Shown here piece after piece: positions 1 to 13,390 of a stretch of DNA of 64,000 bases (the first letter of the stretch is position 1; each line of letters starts with the position of its first letter). Origin of the DNA: Poecilobothrus nobilitatus. Taxonomy: Eukaryota > Arthropoda > Insecta > Diptera > Dolichopodidae. Both the position numbers and the translations under genes were made by a program. The stretch is from positions 246,475,825 through 246,539,824 of the forward strand of contig OX352774.1 in the NCBI GenBank assembly GCA_947095535.1. The letters are read 5' to 3'. Below the pieces are notes generated by a model. That model saw only the letters and a list, made by a program, of their open reading frames with translations, did no database searches and was not told the origin of the DNA.

Positions 1-1884
1 TTAATTATTATTATCCTTTAAAAATGTATTAACTTCATATATATAAATATAATAAAATTCAAGGTACATTATAAAAAAAAATCATAGTCAACCCTCTCTC
101 ATAATTTATCTGAAATACCAAAAAGAAAACAACAATCCCTTTTCTTGTATTACCAATTCCACCCAACTAATCAACCAAGAACAGACGAAAAAAAAAACAT
201 TTTTTTTTTTTCGAATTAGATACGGCCGGGATTTAATATACTTGAACGGATTGATAAAAAATGAATTTCCGAAATATGTTAAAGATTAGTTAAACAGAAA
301 TTTACAAAAAAAAAAAAATATATTGAATTGCAAAAAAAAAGTTATTAAATTCAAAAATACATTTTTAAAAATTTATAATTAATGAGTTTCCTTAGTTTTG
401 CGAATTTTGACATTTCTTTAAAAAAAAAAACGTATGCCATATTTACGTTAATACTATAACTGTTGTCATTTTTTAATAGTTCGATAAAATTGAAAAATAT
501 TTTTACCGTTATTACAAATGCAGTATTTTATGTTTTTATATAGTATTGGATATGAAATCACTATTTTTCTTTCTTGTATTAATGGTTTTTATCTTGTTTC
601 ACTTTTTTAATAATGTCTTTAAAAATTTATAACATAACATTATGATTTCTTATGTGTATATTGTAGTCTTATTAAAGATCGTTTAAATTCTAGAATACAT
701 TCATTACCATGTCTATACTAAGAGAATCAATTATAGGCAAGACAAATCATAAATGAATAATCGAATCGAGTAACAGGTTTTTAATACATGATGCTCCTGT
801 AAGCTTATGAATTAAAACCTCCTACTGTCATACTAAAATAAATCTAGTAAAAGTTGAAAAAAAAATTTATCGAAATTTAAGATTCAGTTCTTTAATTATA
901 ATTTAACTTTTTTGAGGACAGACAAATAATCAAAATTAAAATATTATTTTAAAATATATTTAAATGTATGTAAATCAACAATTGGTACAAAAAATATTTA
1001 TAAACAAAATAACATTTCCGTTCATTGTATATATTTACAATAATTTTATTATCCTGTATACAATATTTTTGTTTTTGGTATTGAATTTCAATTTTAAAAA
1101 TTATTTAATATCAAAAATAATTTAGGAAAGAAATCGTTTCCGTTTATTTTAAATTTTCTATAGGGTTTAAATTAAAATTTGATTTTTTTTTTTTTTTCTA
1201 TTTTCACTTTACTGAAATCCCTTTTATATATTTTCATTGTTTAACACAAATACAATATTTTTTTTTTTAACAATTCGTTCTAATTTCACTGATTTTAATG
1301 GAATTTATCTAACGGTAAAATGGCATCGTTAAATGATATCAAAATTGAAAATAGTTTTTATTTTTTTGTTCTTTTTCTTATTTTATTTTTTATAGAAAAG
1401 AGCATACGTTTAAAAAAGAAAAACACTTAAATAAAAAGAGAAATTGCGCCCTCTATTATTTATTACTATGTAGATATAACCAACAATACTTATATATATA
1501 TATATATATATATGTGATATTATTTATAAAATAAATAATTATTCGCGAATTTAAAATCATAAATTAAAAAAATAAAAAAAAATAAAAATTGTAAAGGAGT
1601 TATTAATAAAAAGAGTTGTACCGGTTGAGTATCAGCTCCGAAAATTATTCATTTGTAAAAAACAAAAAAATACTTTACTTATTATGTATTTTTATTTTTA
1701 TTTTCTCCAGTTATAAATAGCCAGTATTTTAAACATAACATACTATTATAAATTTTTTGACTAGAGTTTGTACCCCAGACCTAATTAAAAAAGGATTACT
1801 TCTTCAACACTGCGTCATTGATCATATATCTCTTCATTATTAAACTAAACTCTATTCAAGTATATAAAATCCATCTAAAAATGT
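1..1884. other. Gene-free A/T-rich intergenic DNA
   Basis: No open frame of credible composition is visible on either strand. The stretch consists of A/T homopolymer runs and a TA dinucleotide run near 1490-1514. A short G/C-rich word (GCGCCCTCTA, 1446-1455) resembles the reverse complement of a CTCF-type core, but it is isolated. Confidence 0.7.
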
Positions 1885-1895
1885 AAATAATTCGA

Positions 1896-2084
1896 GGCAC
1901 CTCGGTGGCCTAGTGGGTAAGAGCGTATAAAATATGTTGTAAACACCGAGGGAGTGTGGGTTCGAAACCCACACACGTCGTAAGAATTATTCCCCCTTAC
2001 GATATTTCAGCCACGCCTGAACAGGAAAGACTGTGTAATTTCCTGTCCACATTTATGTGGCAGAGAAATGCAATAAAAAAAAAA
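1896..2084 (+). mobile_element. tRNA-derived SINE, full-length copy 1
   Basis: This is a 189-bp element with a tRNA-like head. The A box is TGGCCTAGTGG (1906-1916) and the B box is GGTTCGAAACC (about 1960-1970). A conserved tail follows, with the hairpin-forming word CCACATTTATGTGG, and the element ends in an A-rich run. It is flanked by an 11-bp direct repeat, AAATAATTCGA, at 1885-1895 and 2085-2095, which is the target-site duplication expected of LINE-mediated insertion. The tail matches the copy at 47405 closely. It should be mobilised in trans by an unidentified LINE. Because of the intact promoter boxes and clear target duplication I infer a fairly recent insertion. Confidence 0.93.
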
Positions 2085-2095
2085 AAATAATTCGA

Positions 2096-5000
2096 AAGAA
2101 AACTAATTTTTAAAGTAACATATACAAAGTTTCATCCATCATTTCTATATCCAGCACAAATATGTAGCTTTAGCAAAAATTTCCAACTACTGAAAGTCCA
2201 AATAAACAAAAGTGTCTGTAATTATAGCATTGGTGATGTCTATCATCTATCAAAGTTAAATTTTTAAGAGTTCTGTATGATGATTTCTTTTAGTTGGATT
2301 GTAATTAGTACTTTTTAGAAGAGAGAAGAAAGATATTTAAAAAAGAAAGGATTTATAGAAAAATCTTACTACACGAAAATACTTTGAGGCAAAATGAACA
2401 CTTTAATGTAATTGAAAAACAAAACATACTTTATTCTTTAAATATGTGTTATAGTGTTACAAAATCTATGGGTTATACGTTTTTTTCGGAATATATTTTA
2501 TAATATTTGCAAAGTATATGTTTGTCAATTATCTTAGCGAAGTGAAAAATTTTAATATTATAAACTTACTTTAAAATGTAGAAGCCCCTTCAGCCATTTA
2601 TATTTTTAACAATTATATTTAAACATTTGAAAAATTTAGAAATTTAAAAAAATAAAATAAATAAAAAAAATTTTACTTTTTAAATAGTTTTTTCATATGC
2701 GATTAATTTAAAAGGTGTATGTCATTTAAAAGGGTTTTGCAAACCCTTTTACGAATCACCCAACAAACAATCATAAATTTTAAACTGCATACAATAATGA
2801 CATAGTTAATGGGTTGTTATTTTTTTTTTTTACTTATGTTTGATTTCAATGAATTTTATTAATAATAGGGAAGGAGTTAATTTTCAATCAAAGTAAAAAA
2901 AAAAAAAAAATGAAAAATTAAATGAAAGAGTTATAGAAATGATGGATGAAAGTTTGAATATGTTTTATCGATGGATTTTTTTTTAGTTATTTATGCTATA
3001 CTTGTTCATGACATTTTTAATGTTGTTTGATGTTTACATAAAATTTACTCGTTTTCAATTAGCTCTAATATGTAGAAAATATATACATATATATATATAT
3101 ATATAGGAGAAAGGTATATATACTCGTATATGAAATAATTATGAGCATTTATTAAGTCAATGATGTTTGGTACTTGAACAGAAAACAATATATAGGAAAA
3201 CAATTTAAGGGGTGGTGAGAAAGTTATTTGTTTTCAATATATATATATATATATATATATATAGGTATAAAGGAACTTCATTATTTTTAAATGAAAATTA
3301 ATTATGTATAACATATTAACAGAGTATGTACAATGATTTTATACTTATTTAAGTATAGATCTTAAAAGGCACTTTTAAGAGGGTATTTTATAATTATATT
3401 TTGTATAAAAAAGGGTTTTGATTATAAGATAATGTCTACGAAAATAGAAAAATCATTAAATTCAATTATAAAACACTTTTCCTGGATCACGTTTATACAA
3501 ACATTTTTATGTGAAGGTGTTAAATATAGAAATTGTGAAGATGATAGCAAACAACTTAGCATTGAATGATAAAAAGATTAAGTAATTTTTTTGAAGGTGC
3601 TTAAAATTTCCTGGGCCCCGGTTGACGTGCCTTTATTTTTTTTTTTTTTTAGTGGAGCCTATTGAGCCTATGTTTTTCCCCCTTTTTCTATTTTATAATG
3701 GGTTAAAAATATTAGAGGAAAGTGGAGTGACATTTTAACTGAATGTAAACTTGTTGCCGAAAATTTTAAAATCGATTTTAACATAAATGCGTCTGATAAA
3801 ACATTGAAGTTTAGCAAAAGATTCGCAGATAAAATTGATAATGAGTAATAACTATAACAATACAGAAATAATTAGTGAAAATTACTTAAAAAACTCAAGT
3901 GTTGTACAAAATTTTAAATTTTGAAAATGAAAAAATAAATGAAATATGTGATTTATTTGGATTTTTGTGGAATTTCTTAAAAGTGATGTTGGGCACTATA
4001 ACACTAAATGGTAACTGACTTATATAAGAAATATATTATCTGATATCATCAAAATTGTTCATTTGAACACCTTTCACCAAGCGACGAATAAAAAAGCACA
4101 AAAAATTATGTCATAAAATGAATAATAAGGTTGAATTATTTTAATACAAAAAAATATTATGTTATTTAGTTTTTTAAACCCTATTTTTAGGTTTCGCTGG
4201 GCTCGGCGTTTGCTGTCAACGCCCCTGTCAGTGATTTAGAAGGAAAGGGGGATAATTATAGGAAGAAAACACATCCAGAGCAACACAACGAGCCTAAACT
4301 GGTCTAAGTATGCTACTACAACTATTTTTACTTACCTTTGTCTTTTAATTATAACTATAGAAAAATTAAGTTTTCAAAATTATTAAAATATAATTAAAAA
4401 AAATTATTGAATGTCGTATGAACATTGTCGTATGAATATGGTATGAACATTGTAATGATTAAATTTAAATGCATAATGTCGCGAATATTTCAAAGGCTCA
4501 ATAATAATATGTATCTTTAAATAATGAAAACTTATGACTTTTAAAAGAATTTAGAACCGAAGAAAAGTAAAGATAGTTATAAAAAATAATGCTTATAAAA
4601 TGCTTATAATGCCTAAAAAATAATACATAATTGTAGATAGAATTTATAAATATATCTTCCTAAAATTAAAAGAAAGTAATCCTTCATGATAAAATACAAA
4701 TAAATCAATCTAATTTTAGCTGAATAAAGAAAATTTTAAAATTTTTCATTTCTCATTAAAAATTAAAAAAAAAAAATTTTTAAATAAAAAGTCAATTGGT
4801 GTAAAATGTTACAAAACCAAAAACAAAAAAATAAATTTTATATTTACTTTAACATCATATCTTACATTAAATATTGTTACATTTAAATTTAATGTAAACA
4901 TTTTTATAATAATACAAAGCATTTTTATATAACCTAAAGGTATTTATTTATATTTACAAATACATAATGTACATTCAACCATTAATAAAATAAACAAACA

Positions 5001-5290
5001 CATCATATACCAAATGCAAACACTATAAATAACGAATGAACTAATTTGAAACAATAACTCAAACTACCATTTTAATAAAAAAAAAAGGGGATTCCAATTT
5101 GTTTACTGTCATTTAATTTTGACTTATTTAAATTTAATTTAAAAATTAAAATGTACTTAATTTCTCTTTAATATTGTTTATCTGTTTTTTTTCTGTCGGT
5201 TTTTTTCGTTTTGTCTTAATTTTACTTTATTTCGTAGACATTTTTTTGAGTTTTAATTTCTTTATATTCTCGTTTGACATGTGATTCGCC
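2096..5290. other. Gene-free intergenic DNA with simple repeats
   Basis: No gene is supported. TA microsatellites lie near 3090-3105 and 3237-3263, and a short imperfect tandem repeat of GTATGAACATTG-like words lies at about 4412-4455. A less A/T-rich patch at 4190-4310 (GGGCTCGGCGTTTGC) and another at 3610-3640 flank a possible transposase relic, but I cannot classify them. Confidence 0.6.
3723..3848 (+). pseudogene. Possible transposase-like coding relic
   Basis: A 41-codon open stretch with protein-like composition begins WSDILTECKLVAENF and ends with a stop at 3846. The pattern W-D-I-L-x-E-C-K-x-x-A-E is reminiscent of hAT-type or zinc-finger-associated transposase fragments, but the match is by eye and short. 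No start codon, terminal repeats or continuing frame were found. It could equally be a chance open frame in A/T-rich DNA. Confidence 0.2.
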
Positions 5291-5299
5291 GGTCTTTCA

Positions 5300-5612
5300 G
5301 AAGAATGATGTCATTGCCTGTAGGGTCATTTGACCGTATTTTATTTGTCTGCATTAGCATATGACTGTATTTTATTTGAAAATATTTCTTTGGACCGTAT
5401 TTCATTTGACTGATATAAAAAATACATTTAGGGAGGATTTAAGAGTTGTTCACAATCATAAATTCAATATATTGTTTAGCAGGGCAATAAGAGCGACATT
5501 TGCTTTTGAAAGATGTATGTAGAATATCACTGAGAATTTTAGAGTTTGTTACAAATGAAATTCGGTCAAATGAAATGCAATCTTGTGATAGTAACTTGTT
5601 TCGGTTTTAAAT
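5300..5612 (+). repeat. Interspersed repeat family A, decayed copy
   Basis: The copy has several subterminal repeats of the words ATTTGACCGTATTTTATTTG and GGTCAAATGAAAT. Its core (AAGAGTTGTTCACAATCATAAATT, then ATTGTTTAGCAGGG) matches the better copies at 26755 and, inverted, 45828. Inverted subterminal repeats without coding capacity suggest a MITE-like non-autonomous DNA element. This copy is the most diverged of the three long ones. Confidence 0.6.
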
Positions 5613-8600
5613 TCCGGTCACGTCAAAATAATATATGAATTAATTTAATATTAACAAAATCAAATCAATATTTATAACTTAATACTTATGCCGCAACCAC
5701 ACCAGAAAAATCGCGTAGTGCGGGGGCAAACCAAAATATAATAATATTAATAATAATAATATCCTATCTAATTTTAACAAATTAAAAAACTTTTAAGATT
5801 AGTATAAAAATTTCATATTTTGTGAGTCACACTGACTTATCCAGGAAATTACTTATCCAAATCACAGAATCACCAAAAGTCCTTTAACAAACGAAACAAT
5901 TTGTCTTAAATAATCATTTTAGACAGAGAATATATAGAAACAAGTTTAAGAATTTTAACTATTTCATTATGATTTGTTTTATATCACACCAGTAATTGGT
6001 TCATTTTCACTTAAGTTTTGTTTTTAAATTTTTTTTAAAGATCTCATTTGAAGTTTTAAGAAGAAAAAAAGACATCAAAGTAAGACATCGAAAATTGATT
6101 TTTACATAACAAAAATCGCAATTCTAACTTTTATATAATAATAATATCGTTATTATAATAACAATAAAAATTTTAACATGTTTTGCATTTCAATTATTTC
6201 TGATGAAAATTATAAAATTTTTTCCATTATTAAATGCCATTTAAATGTTGATAATTTTCTATTTTATATAATATGTATACAATCTTCTTTCATAATTTTG
6301 TTGATTTGATTTTCATTTCTTATATTCAATATTTAATATTGTTTTGGTAATATTTGTTGCATGCATTTTTTTGTTTATTGTAACTACTTTGTTTTGTTAA
6401 TTTCTTTTCAAATAAAAAAAATTAAATTGATTCGGTTTCATTTGTTTTTTTATATTCAATTCATTTTTTGTTTACAAATTTCTGTTTTGTACAGTCATTT
6501 ATGGCTTTTATTAGAAATGAACGCGTCCTCATTACCTACCCCTTTTATTTCATTCTAATTTTTTTTTTTTTTTATTTATTCTTTATTTAATTCTTTGTTT
6601 TCAATAAATTCCTAAATATTGTCTTCTATATAGTATATATATGTATATATAAGTATGAGTCTGACACGTGACCGTTACAAAACACACGACTAACTCACTA
6701 TTCACTATTGAAGTTTTCATCAATGTTGAATGTTGATGGAAAAAATATTTTTTTTTTTTTGTTTTTGAATTTTACTTTTCATTTTTCAAGGATCATGGAG
6801 CAACATTGAAAATATTTAAATAAAATATAGGACAATAAAATGAGATCCTTAGAAGATTTTTCTTTTTAAATAATTGTAAGTAAAGATGGACCAATTACGG
6901 ATGTAATATAACACAAGTCATAACGACACAGTTAAAATTCTTAAAATTCCCCCATTTTTGAAAATAAAATTTAAAGAGCAATTAAAAAAAAAAAAATTTT
7001 TTTTTTTTTGTGTCCCTTGATGTCTTGCTTGTGAAAGCGACAACAATTAAATAAAATAAAAAATAAAAGGATTAAAAAGAACGAAAACGGATACAGTAAA
7101 TGTTTTTATTTGAAATTTATGCGGTAATTAACAGAAATTTTTATATTTTCTTATATGTATTTAAAAAAAAAAAAAAAATAACAAACTTAAAAAATTAATT
7201 GTTGAGAATTGTATTTTTAAACTCTTTAAATATTGATGTATGCACGTGAACCATACTTGATCCATTTCGAAATACTTTATTTTTTGCATAAATTTAATAT
7301 GTATAGGTATAGTATTTTATTTTTGACAGAAATTTTTCTCTGAAATTTGATTTAATTTTTCTGAACTCAATTAAGCTAAAGTTTTTTAAAATATTTTGTA
7401 CAGTAAATAGTATCTTTTTTACGACATTTTTTAAAAACATTTTCAAAAAAATTTGTTTATTAGTTTTATTCTGTCCATCCGTCCCTCTATCAGTCTGTTT
7501 ACAAGACTTCTATACAGTTAAAGATAGAACAATGATATGTTAATTATAAATAGATCTTATAAAAAATTGTTTTTCTACCACCTTCTGTTTAAAAGCTATT
7601 AGGCGTAAAAAATTGAAAATTGACTATTTTTAAACATTTGTTCAAATTTTTACAAATTAATACACAACAGATAAGTCTTTAATATTTAATTTTTACACAC
7701 CTAAACAGTTTTTCGGGATTTAGGGTTATCTTAATTAAATTAAAGAAAGTGCCTTTTAATTTTTCCCAATTTTTGCTTATACAGGGTATAGATTTCAAAG
7801 AAAATTTCAAAATTTAAAAAAATTTGAAAATTAGTACCTTAAAATTTTTAGCATCTTAAGATTTTTTGGAGTTAGCATAATTTATCTCAGATTTTTTTTT
7901 TGAACCTGCCTCTGTTTAACAGTTATTAGGAGTAAAAAATGAAAATTTACTATTTTTAGAAACGTGAATTTATTATTAGTTCACCGCTTCAGCAAATTTG
8001 TTTGTCTGAACTATTTTAAAGAAAAGAGAATTCTCTCAACAACGATTCATCGCATCAGAAGAGTTTTTTCTGCAGATGAAGAAAGATGTAGACAAATAAA
8101 TGCATCTATTCTACTCAAATTTTTTTGAATATATCACATTATGTTACAAAATGGCAGTTGAAAAACAGAGTTTCGAAGAAAAGTTAAAGTTGAACAATTT
8201 TTTTTTCCAGAGATAAATAAAACTTTTGGAGAAAATTTGAAAAAAGAAAGAATTCAAATATTCATACAAAAAACATGTGTGCGCTCTAAGTGTGGCAAAT
8301 ATATCCGAAGCGGTGAATTTAGCATTAGGTACCTGTACAATTTTTTCCAAAGTAAAACGTTAATATTAAATTCCAACATTATGTTTTTACATGTGGTAAC
8401 ATATAAAATTTGAAGAAAACTTAGAAACTTAGCAAATCAGACTTCTAAAATGTGTTTATGGTCTTTTGGATAATGTACGTCTTTAAAAGCCTTTGGTTTA
8501 CATTCAGCCTTGTTTAATCTAAATATTTTGATTAAATATTATGTGATCATATTGTCATTCTCAAATCAAGCAATCATATATACTAACAGGGTTAAATCTT

Positions 8601-11600
8601 TTTTTCATTTAACAACTTTTTATTTTGTATTAATAAGTTTTTAATAAATTTTATTCAGTCAACTGTAAATTATGAATTAATATTTAAACATCAGATATAA
8701 AATGATGCACATGACCAATATTCATTCTATATAATACATAATTGTATTTCCTATAGGCTAAAATTGAAAATTTTAATCAACAAAACACCATAGGTGCCAT
8801 TATCATTTTATTTTTTATTATGTACTTATATTTTAACTAAAAATAATTTTTAGTTATAAAAACCATTCAAAAATTTCAAAACACGCTCATAAACCTTTTT
8901 AAAAAAAATTTTCAAATCTTTTAATTTTATAATAATCCAACATTAATAATAGCTTTAAAATTTATATTTGATAACAGAAACAGAAGAGATGCACCCTAAC
9001 TAAAAATGTGGTAATGGTTATGTTCAAATCACTTTTCTATAAAAAGATTTTTTTTTTTTCATTTCTATGTAAGTTCCTAATGAAATTCGTTATAAAATTT
9101 TCTAGAGGAACGCTCTCAAAAAAAAAAAAAAAACTCTTTCAAGTATATTTTGATGCGTTCATCATCATAAAATCATCATTTTCATAACTCTAATGATTTT
9201 TAAATAAACCAAAAATCCCATTAAGACTAAACTCTAATCTGATATTATTAAAAACAATATTTTTTTTTATGTCCTTCACTTTCATTTGTAAGCATTTAAA
9301 GGAACAAAAAAGAAAAAAAAGCCAAAAATGTCACAGATATTTAAAAAAAAAAAAAAACAAAAGTAATTGTTTTTTTTTTTTAGTATTGTTTCAATTGTTT
9401 GTTGCAAAATTCGTAAACTATTCTGGTAATCTTCTATTTTTCTTTTTATGTTTTTGTCCTTTTATTATGTCCTTCGAAATTTAAAAAAAAAAAAAAATGA
9501 AAATGTTCATCTTAACCACATAATTTTGTTAATATTATACAATGAATAAAATAAGTAAAAAAAAAAACAAAAAAACAAAACATATTTATAATATTTAGAA
9601 AAAGATTGTTTTTAAGGATCAGAAAAATTAACATCAGTAGCATATTGTGAAACAAAATAATGCTATACAATTAAAGTTGTTCCAGTTTACTAACGGTTAA
9701 TAAAATTTAACAAAAATTTATTTTCTTTGATTGATTCCCTTAAATTTATATTTATATTTCACGTCTCATTTAATTTTTTGAATTATCTTGATCGGGTTCA
9801 AAAACACATAATTTGTTTCATTGATGAGCTTGTCGAGATTAATACTCTCACTGCTGTTAACATCCGTCATAATATTGCCAAGCCATTCAGTTTTTTATAA
9901 GTAATGATATATGCTCTGATGAAATAAATTAACTGATGCCACCTCTTAAGTAATTAAAACGTATAATGAAGGGGCTGCAATTATTCATTCCTCCTACGTG
10001 GAACTACCTAAATCTTCTTCTACTCTACTGGTTATAACAATTTGTTTGTTGTTAGAACTTCAAAAATTAGGAACTTATTACCATCTAATGTACTCCGACA
10101 AGTTAGCGCTTTTTCGATTTACAATCTCTTCAAATTCAAGACGAATCTATAAACTGTGTTAGCAATTAGGGGTTTCATCCCATTATATTGGCTAAACGAA
10201 AAAGGAATTTTTGAAGTTATAGTTTAATTATGCGTTCATTTCAAAGGTACTTGTAAGGAATTTAAATTTATAAAATGTATTCAATACTGGACACTGTGCA
10301 GAGTCGTATGTTGAACGTTGCTACATATCTATAGGGGAAATCGTATATTATTCCTCAACCTTTAAAGTAACCGGTATACAATTAAATATACTAAATTAAA
10401 TTTCTAAACGTTTATATGATCATGTAATACTGAAGTCAACAATTTATTATTGGAAAAAATTGCCTTTACACTATATAAAATATATGCAAACTTTTTTATA
10501 TTTATTCGACTGATTTTTTATAGTATGATATTCTAAACGTTTCTTTTTTCCCATTCATTATCTTTTTTCAGCTCTTTAATTCAAAGTCCTTCAAATATCC
10601 TTAAATATCCTTGTAAACAGTTTTATTACATTAAAATATTAGAAAAAAAAAAAAAAAAAACGAAAAAAAGGGGCGATTTTAATATATTTTTGCATTTTGT
10701 ACTCTTATTTACCGATCAATGCGAATTTTAGTGTGTCAGGCGAAATACAAAAGTAGAAAGAAAAAGAAAAACAAAACAAAAGAAAAACCACTTAAGGTCA
10801 CAATAGTAAGTTTAATTCACTTTGATTTCATTTCATTGTTTTTTTCTCTGACGTTTTTGTTTTTTTTTTTATTATTTTTATTACACATATTGTGTGTGTG
10901 TTGCAATATGCAATAACAATCTTTAGAAATTGTTTCCAATTCTTCAAGTGTATATTATTATACATAATATAGGATATGATTTTTTATTAAAGTTGTTTCA
11001 TTGTTACCAGTTATTGTTGTTGTAAAAACTGTATATACATATATAGGAAATTGATGAAATAACTTTTGGTTTTTAATTTTTTTTTTGTTTCCTTTTTTTA
11101 TTTGGGATATCACCCGAGGGGGTTATATTTTGTATTTTAAGTGGTCTAGATTTGGTTGATATTTAAAAAGGAAAATTTGTACAAATATAACAAAAAAGTT
11201 CAAGAGGTGAATAAAAAAAAAAAATCTTTGTGTGTAAATGATTTGTACACACATAACTATAGCAATAAATAGTTATAATAATAGTATGCATATAGTAGAA
11301 GTAATAAAATCCTTGTATTGTCCTTATAAAAATTTGTTTTTTCAATTTTTTTTTTTCTATATTTAAAACAATTTAGTTGAAAACAATGTAAAAATAGAAA
11401 AAAAAAAATAAATTCTCATAAATTACCAATAAATATTCAAATAATTAAAGAATTGAAAATTTAAATTTGAAAATGTATCAAATTGCAAAAAAAATAAATT
11501 TTATCTTGAGAATATTATCAAGTATGTGGTTTTTTTTTCTTAGTTTTTTTTTTATTACCTATAGAACACGTTATAAATTCATTCAATAATAGCGTATATT

Positions 11601-12499
11601 CTTATATAAAAAGAATCCTTAAAGATACATATTTAAATTTTTTAAATTAAAAGAAAAATATCAATATGTGATTTGTTTTGAAGTTTTTATTATTTTACAG
11701 TCTTTTAAACTTAAAAGGAATATCGATTTCATTAAAAGGTGGTTATTTAAAAAAAAAAAAAACAAAAACAAAAAGTAATAAAAGGTAATAAAATTTAAAT
11801 AAAATTTTCAATTACAAATTGTGATATTTAAAATAATACACACAAATATATTATAAAGAAAGACAATAATAAAATTTCTATAGCTGTTTTAAAGTGGGGT
11901 TATGACTTATAGCAATTCTAATATAAGTTATGATAATTCTCGAAATAAACATTTAAAAAAAAAACCAGTTTAAGAAATTGCTATTACTTCATCATCTTAT
12001 AAAATTGGTTAGCACCGTAAATAAGAAAAAAACGTGTACTTAAATCCAGATTAAACCCTATATAAAGACAGCCTAAACTTTGTACAGGCTATAGGTTTAA
12101 AAAATCCACATAATATAGTAATAGTCATATAGTTGATAACTAAGGTCACGATAAAATCACGAGGAAATGGTGTCAAAGTTTGTACTATTATGGTAAATTG
12201 TTTGTACTATTTGAACTCTCTGTATAAAGAGCCACCCATAGAAACACTAAACACCTTAGTAAATTAATCATCCTCTTTACATAAATTGCCTAAGAATTTG
12301 AATATAATATAGTTTGTACGTATTGCGAGTACGGTTGAATCTACTATTATATTTATATTATAAAAACTTTTAAGAAAAAAGTTTTAACGCAATGTCCCAT
12401 GGTCGAAGTAGAAAAAAATTATGAATTTTTATTTTTTACACCTATACGATTAATTTTATTTCATCTTAAAAAAATAACAAATTATAGAATTGTATACTT
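5613..12499. other. Long gene-free interval
   Basis: About 6.9 kb holds no supportable gene. The open frames present are low-complexity Phe/Lys/Leu-rich translations of poly-T and poly-A. The only structured piece is a family B repeat at 7436-7625. Short poly-purine runs and trinucleotide (AAT) runs are scattered through it. It forms the flank of the paralog cluster, and nothing in it resembles a cluster member. Confidence 0.6.
7436..7625 (+). repeat. Interspersed repeat family B, copy 1
   Basis: The order of words TTTATTAGTTTTATTCTGTC, then CCGTCCCTCTATCAGTCTGT, then CTTCTATACAGTTAAAGATA, then AACAATGATATGTTAA matches segments at 17941 (same strand) and 46660 (opposite strand). No terminal repeats, coding capacity or target duplication were found, so the class is unknown. 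Confidence 0.6.
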
Positions 12500-13390
12500 T
12501 TAAGAATATTTATGACAATCATTCAATATTTTATGAACACATTCTCTGTTACGTGGGCACTTAGAATGATCATTTAATTTATTTTCCATAATTACACAGC
12601 CAATTCTTGATATTTTATCACGATATTCTGTAGTAGTTGGTGGGTCAGAAGGTCTTGGTATCCATACTGAATCTTTTTTACCTTCAACAATTGGAGCAGT
12701 GGCAAATTCCATTGCTATTGGTTGATATGCAGCTAATTCTTCTTCATTTAAAGGTATTACTTCAAAATACATATCATCAATTTTTTCATATTCCCGTGTT
12801 TTTTTTATTTTTTTTTGTTTTGTTTTATCAATTGATTTTTTATCATCCGGGCATGGTATCGTATATGGATATGGATGAAATATTTTTATTGAAGGATTTG
12901 TTACCACAATTTTTTGTGTTTTTTTTGTAATTAATTTTGGCGCAATATTATTTTTACAAAAATCAGATTGATAAATAGTAAATGATTTTTTACATTTTTT
13001 CGGTTTAGGTAAATTTTCTTTTATACGTTTTTCATTTAAATGTTGCATAGCTGCCACTTCTGGAAAACATTTTTCCATCAATTTATCTTTTGTTTCCTTA
13101 TCGTATGTAGTATTCTTATTTATTTCTTTTTCATTTGTATCATTTGAAGAAACTTCTTTATTTGGAAAAATTTTTTGTACTAGAAAACGTCCCATTAAAT
13201 TAATACCAGTCCAATCTTTATTTCCGTTATTTTGTGATTCAAGACGTTTCAGATGAGCTTTACAACTTTTACAAATTTTACCATTTTTTTCATAAATTAC
13301 CTTATTAAAATTTAAACCATAATTTGGTGGTGGTGGTGTAATATAATCATGTCGATATGTTGTTGTTTGTACACCAATACTAACACTCAT
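12500..13390 (-). CDS. TTYR-motif cluster protein 1 (unnamed family)
   Basis: A single-exon 296-aa protein starts at the ATG at 13390. The N-terminal motif TTTYRHDY is at residues 9-16, a C-x2-C pair at 40/43, and DWTG followed by MGRFL at 59-70. KCFPE at 107-111 is the weak counterpart of the CYPDLYERL block. A second motif, IYQSDFC, is at 139-145. The C-terminal signature TTTEYRDKISRIGC starts at 252 and is followed by a tail rich in His and Cys (LNDH, KCP, CVHK, NDCHKY). No signal peptide or membrane segment is visible. The closest relative is the next gene at 14935, which shares motif order, both Cys and flanking DNA. I do not recognise the family. The TTYxxDY repeats resemble those of axonemal or sperm microtubule proteins, so that role is only an inference. 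Confidence 0.85.
   Translation of the reverse strand: MSVSIGVQTTTYRHDYITPPPPNYGLNFNKVIYEKNGKICKSCKAHLKRLESQNNGNKDWTGINLMGRFLVQKIFPNKEVSSNDTNEKEINKNTTYDKETKDKLMEKCFPEVAAMQHLNEKRIKENLPKPKKCKKSFTIYQSDFCKNNIAPKLITKKTQKIVVTNPSIKIFHPYPYTIPCPDDKKSIDKTKQKKIKKTREYEKIDDMYFEVIPLNEEELAAYQPIAMEFATAPIVEGKKDSVWIPRPSDPPTTTEYRDKISRIGCVIMENKLNDHSKCPRNRECVHKILNDCHKYS

Noticed and set aside
1896..1985. tRNA gene
   Set aside because: A and B boxes are present, but the cloverleaf is imperfect, the sequence continues into a conserved tail, ends in poly-A and has target duplications, so it is a SINE.
12637..12930. 97-codon plus-strand frame
   Set aside because: It is a shadow of the cluster gene on the opposite strand.
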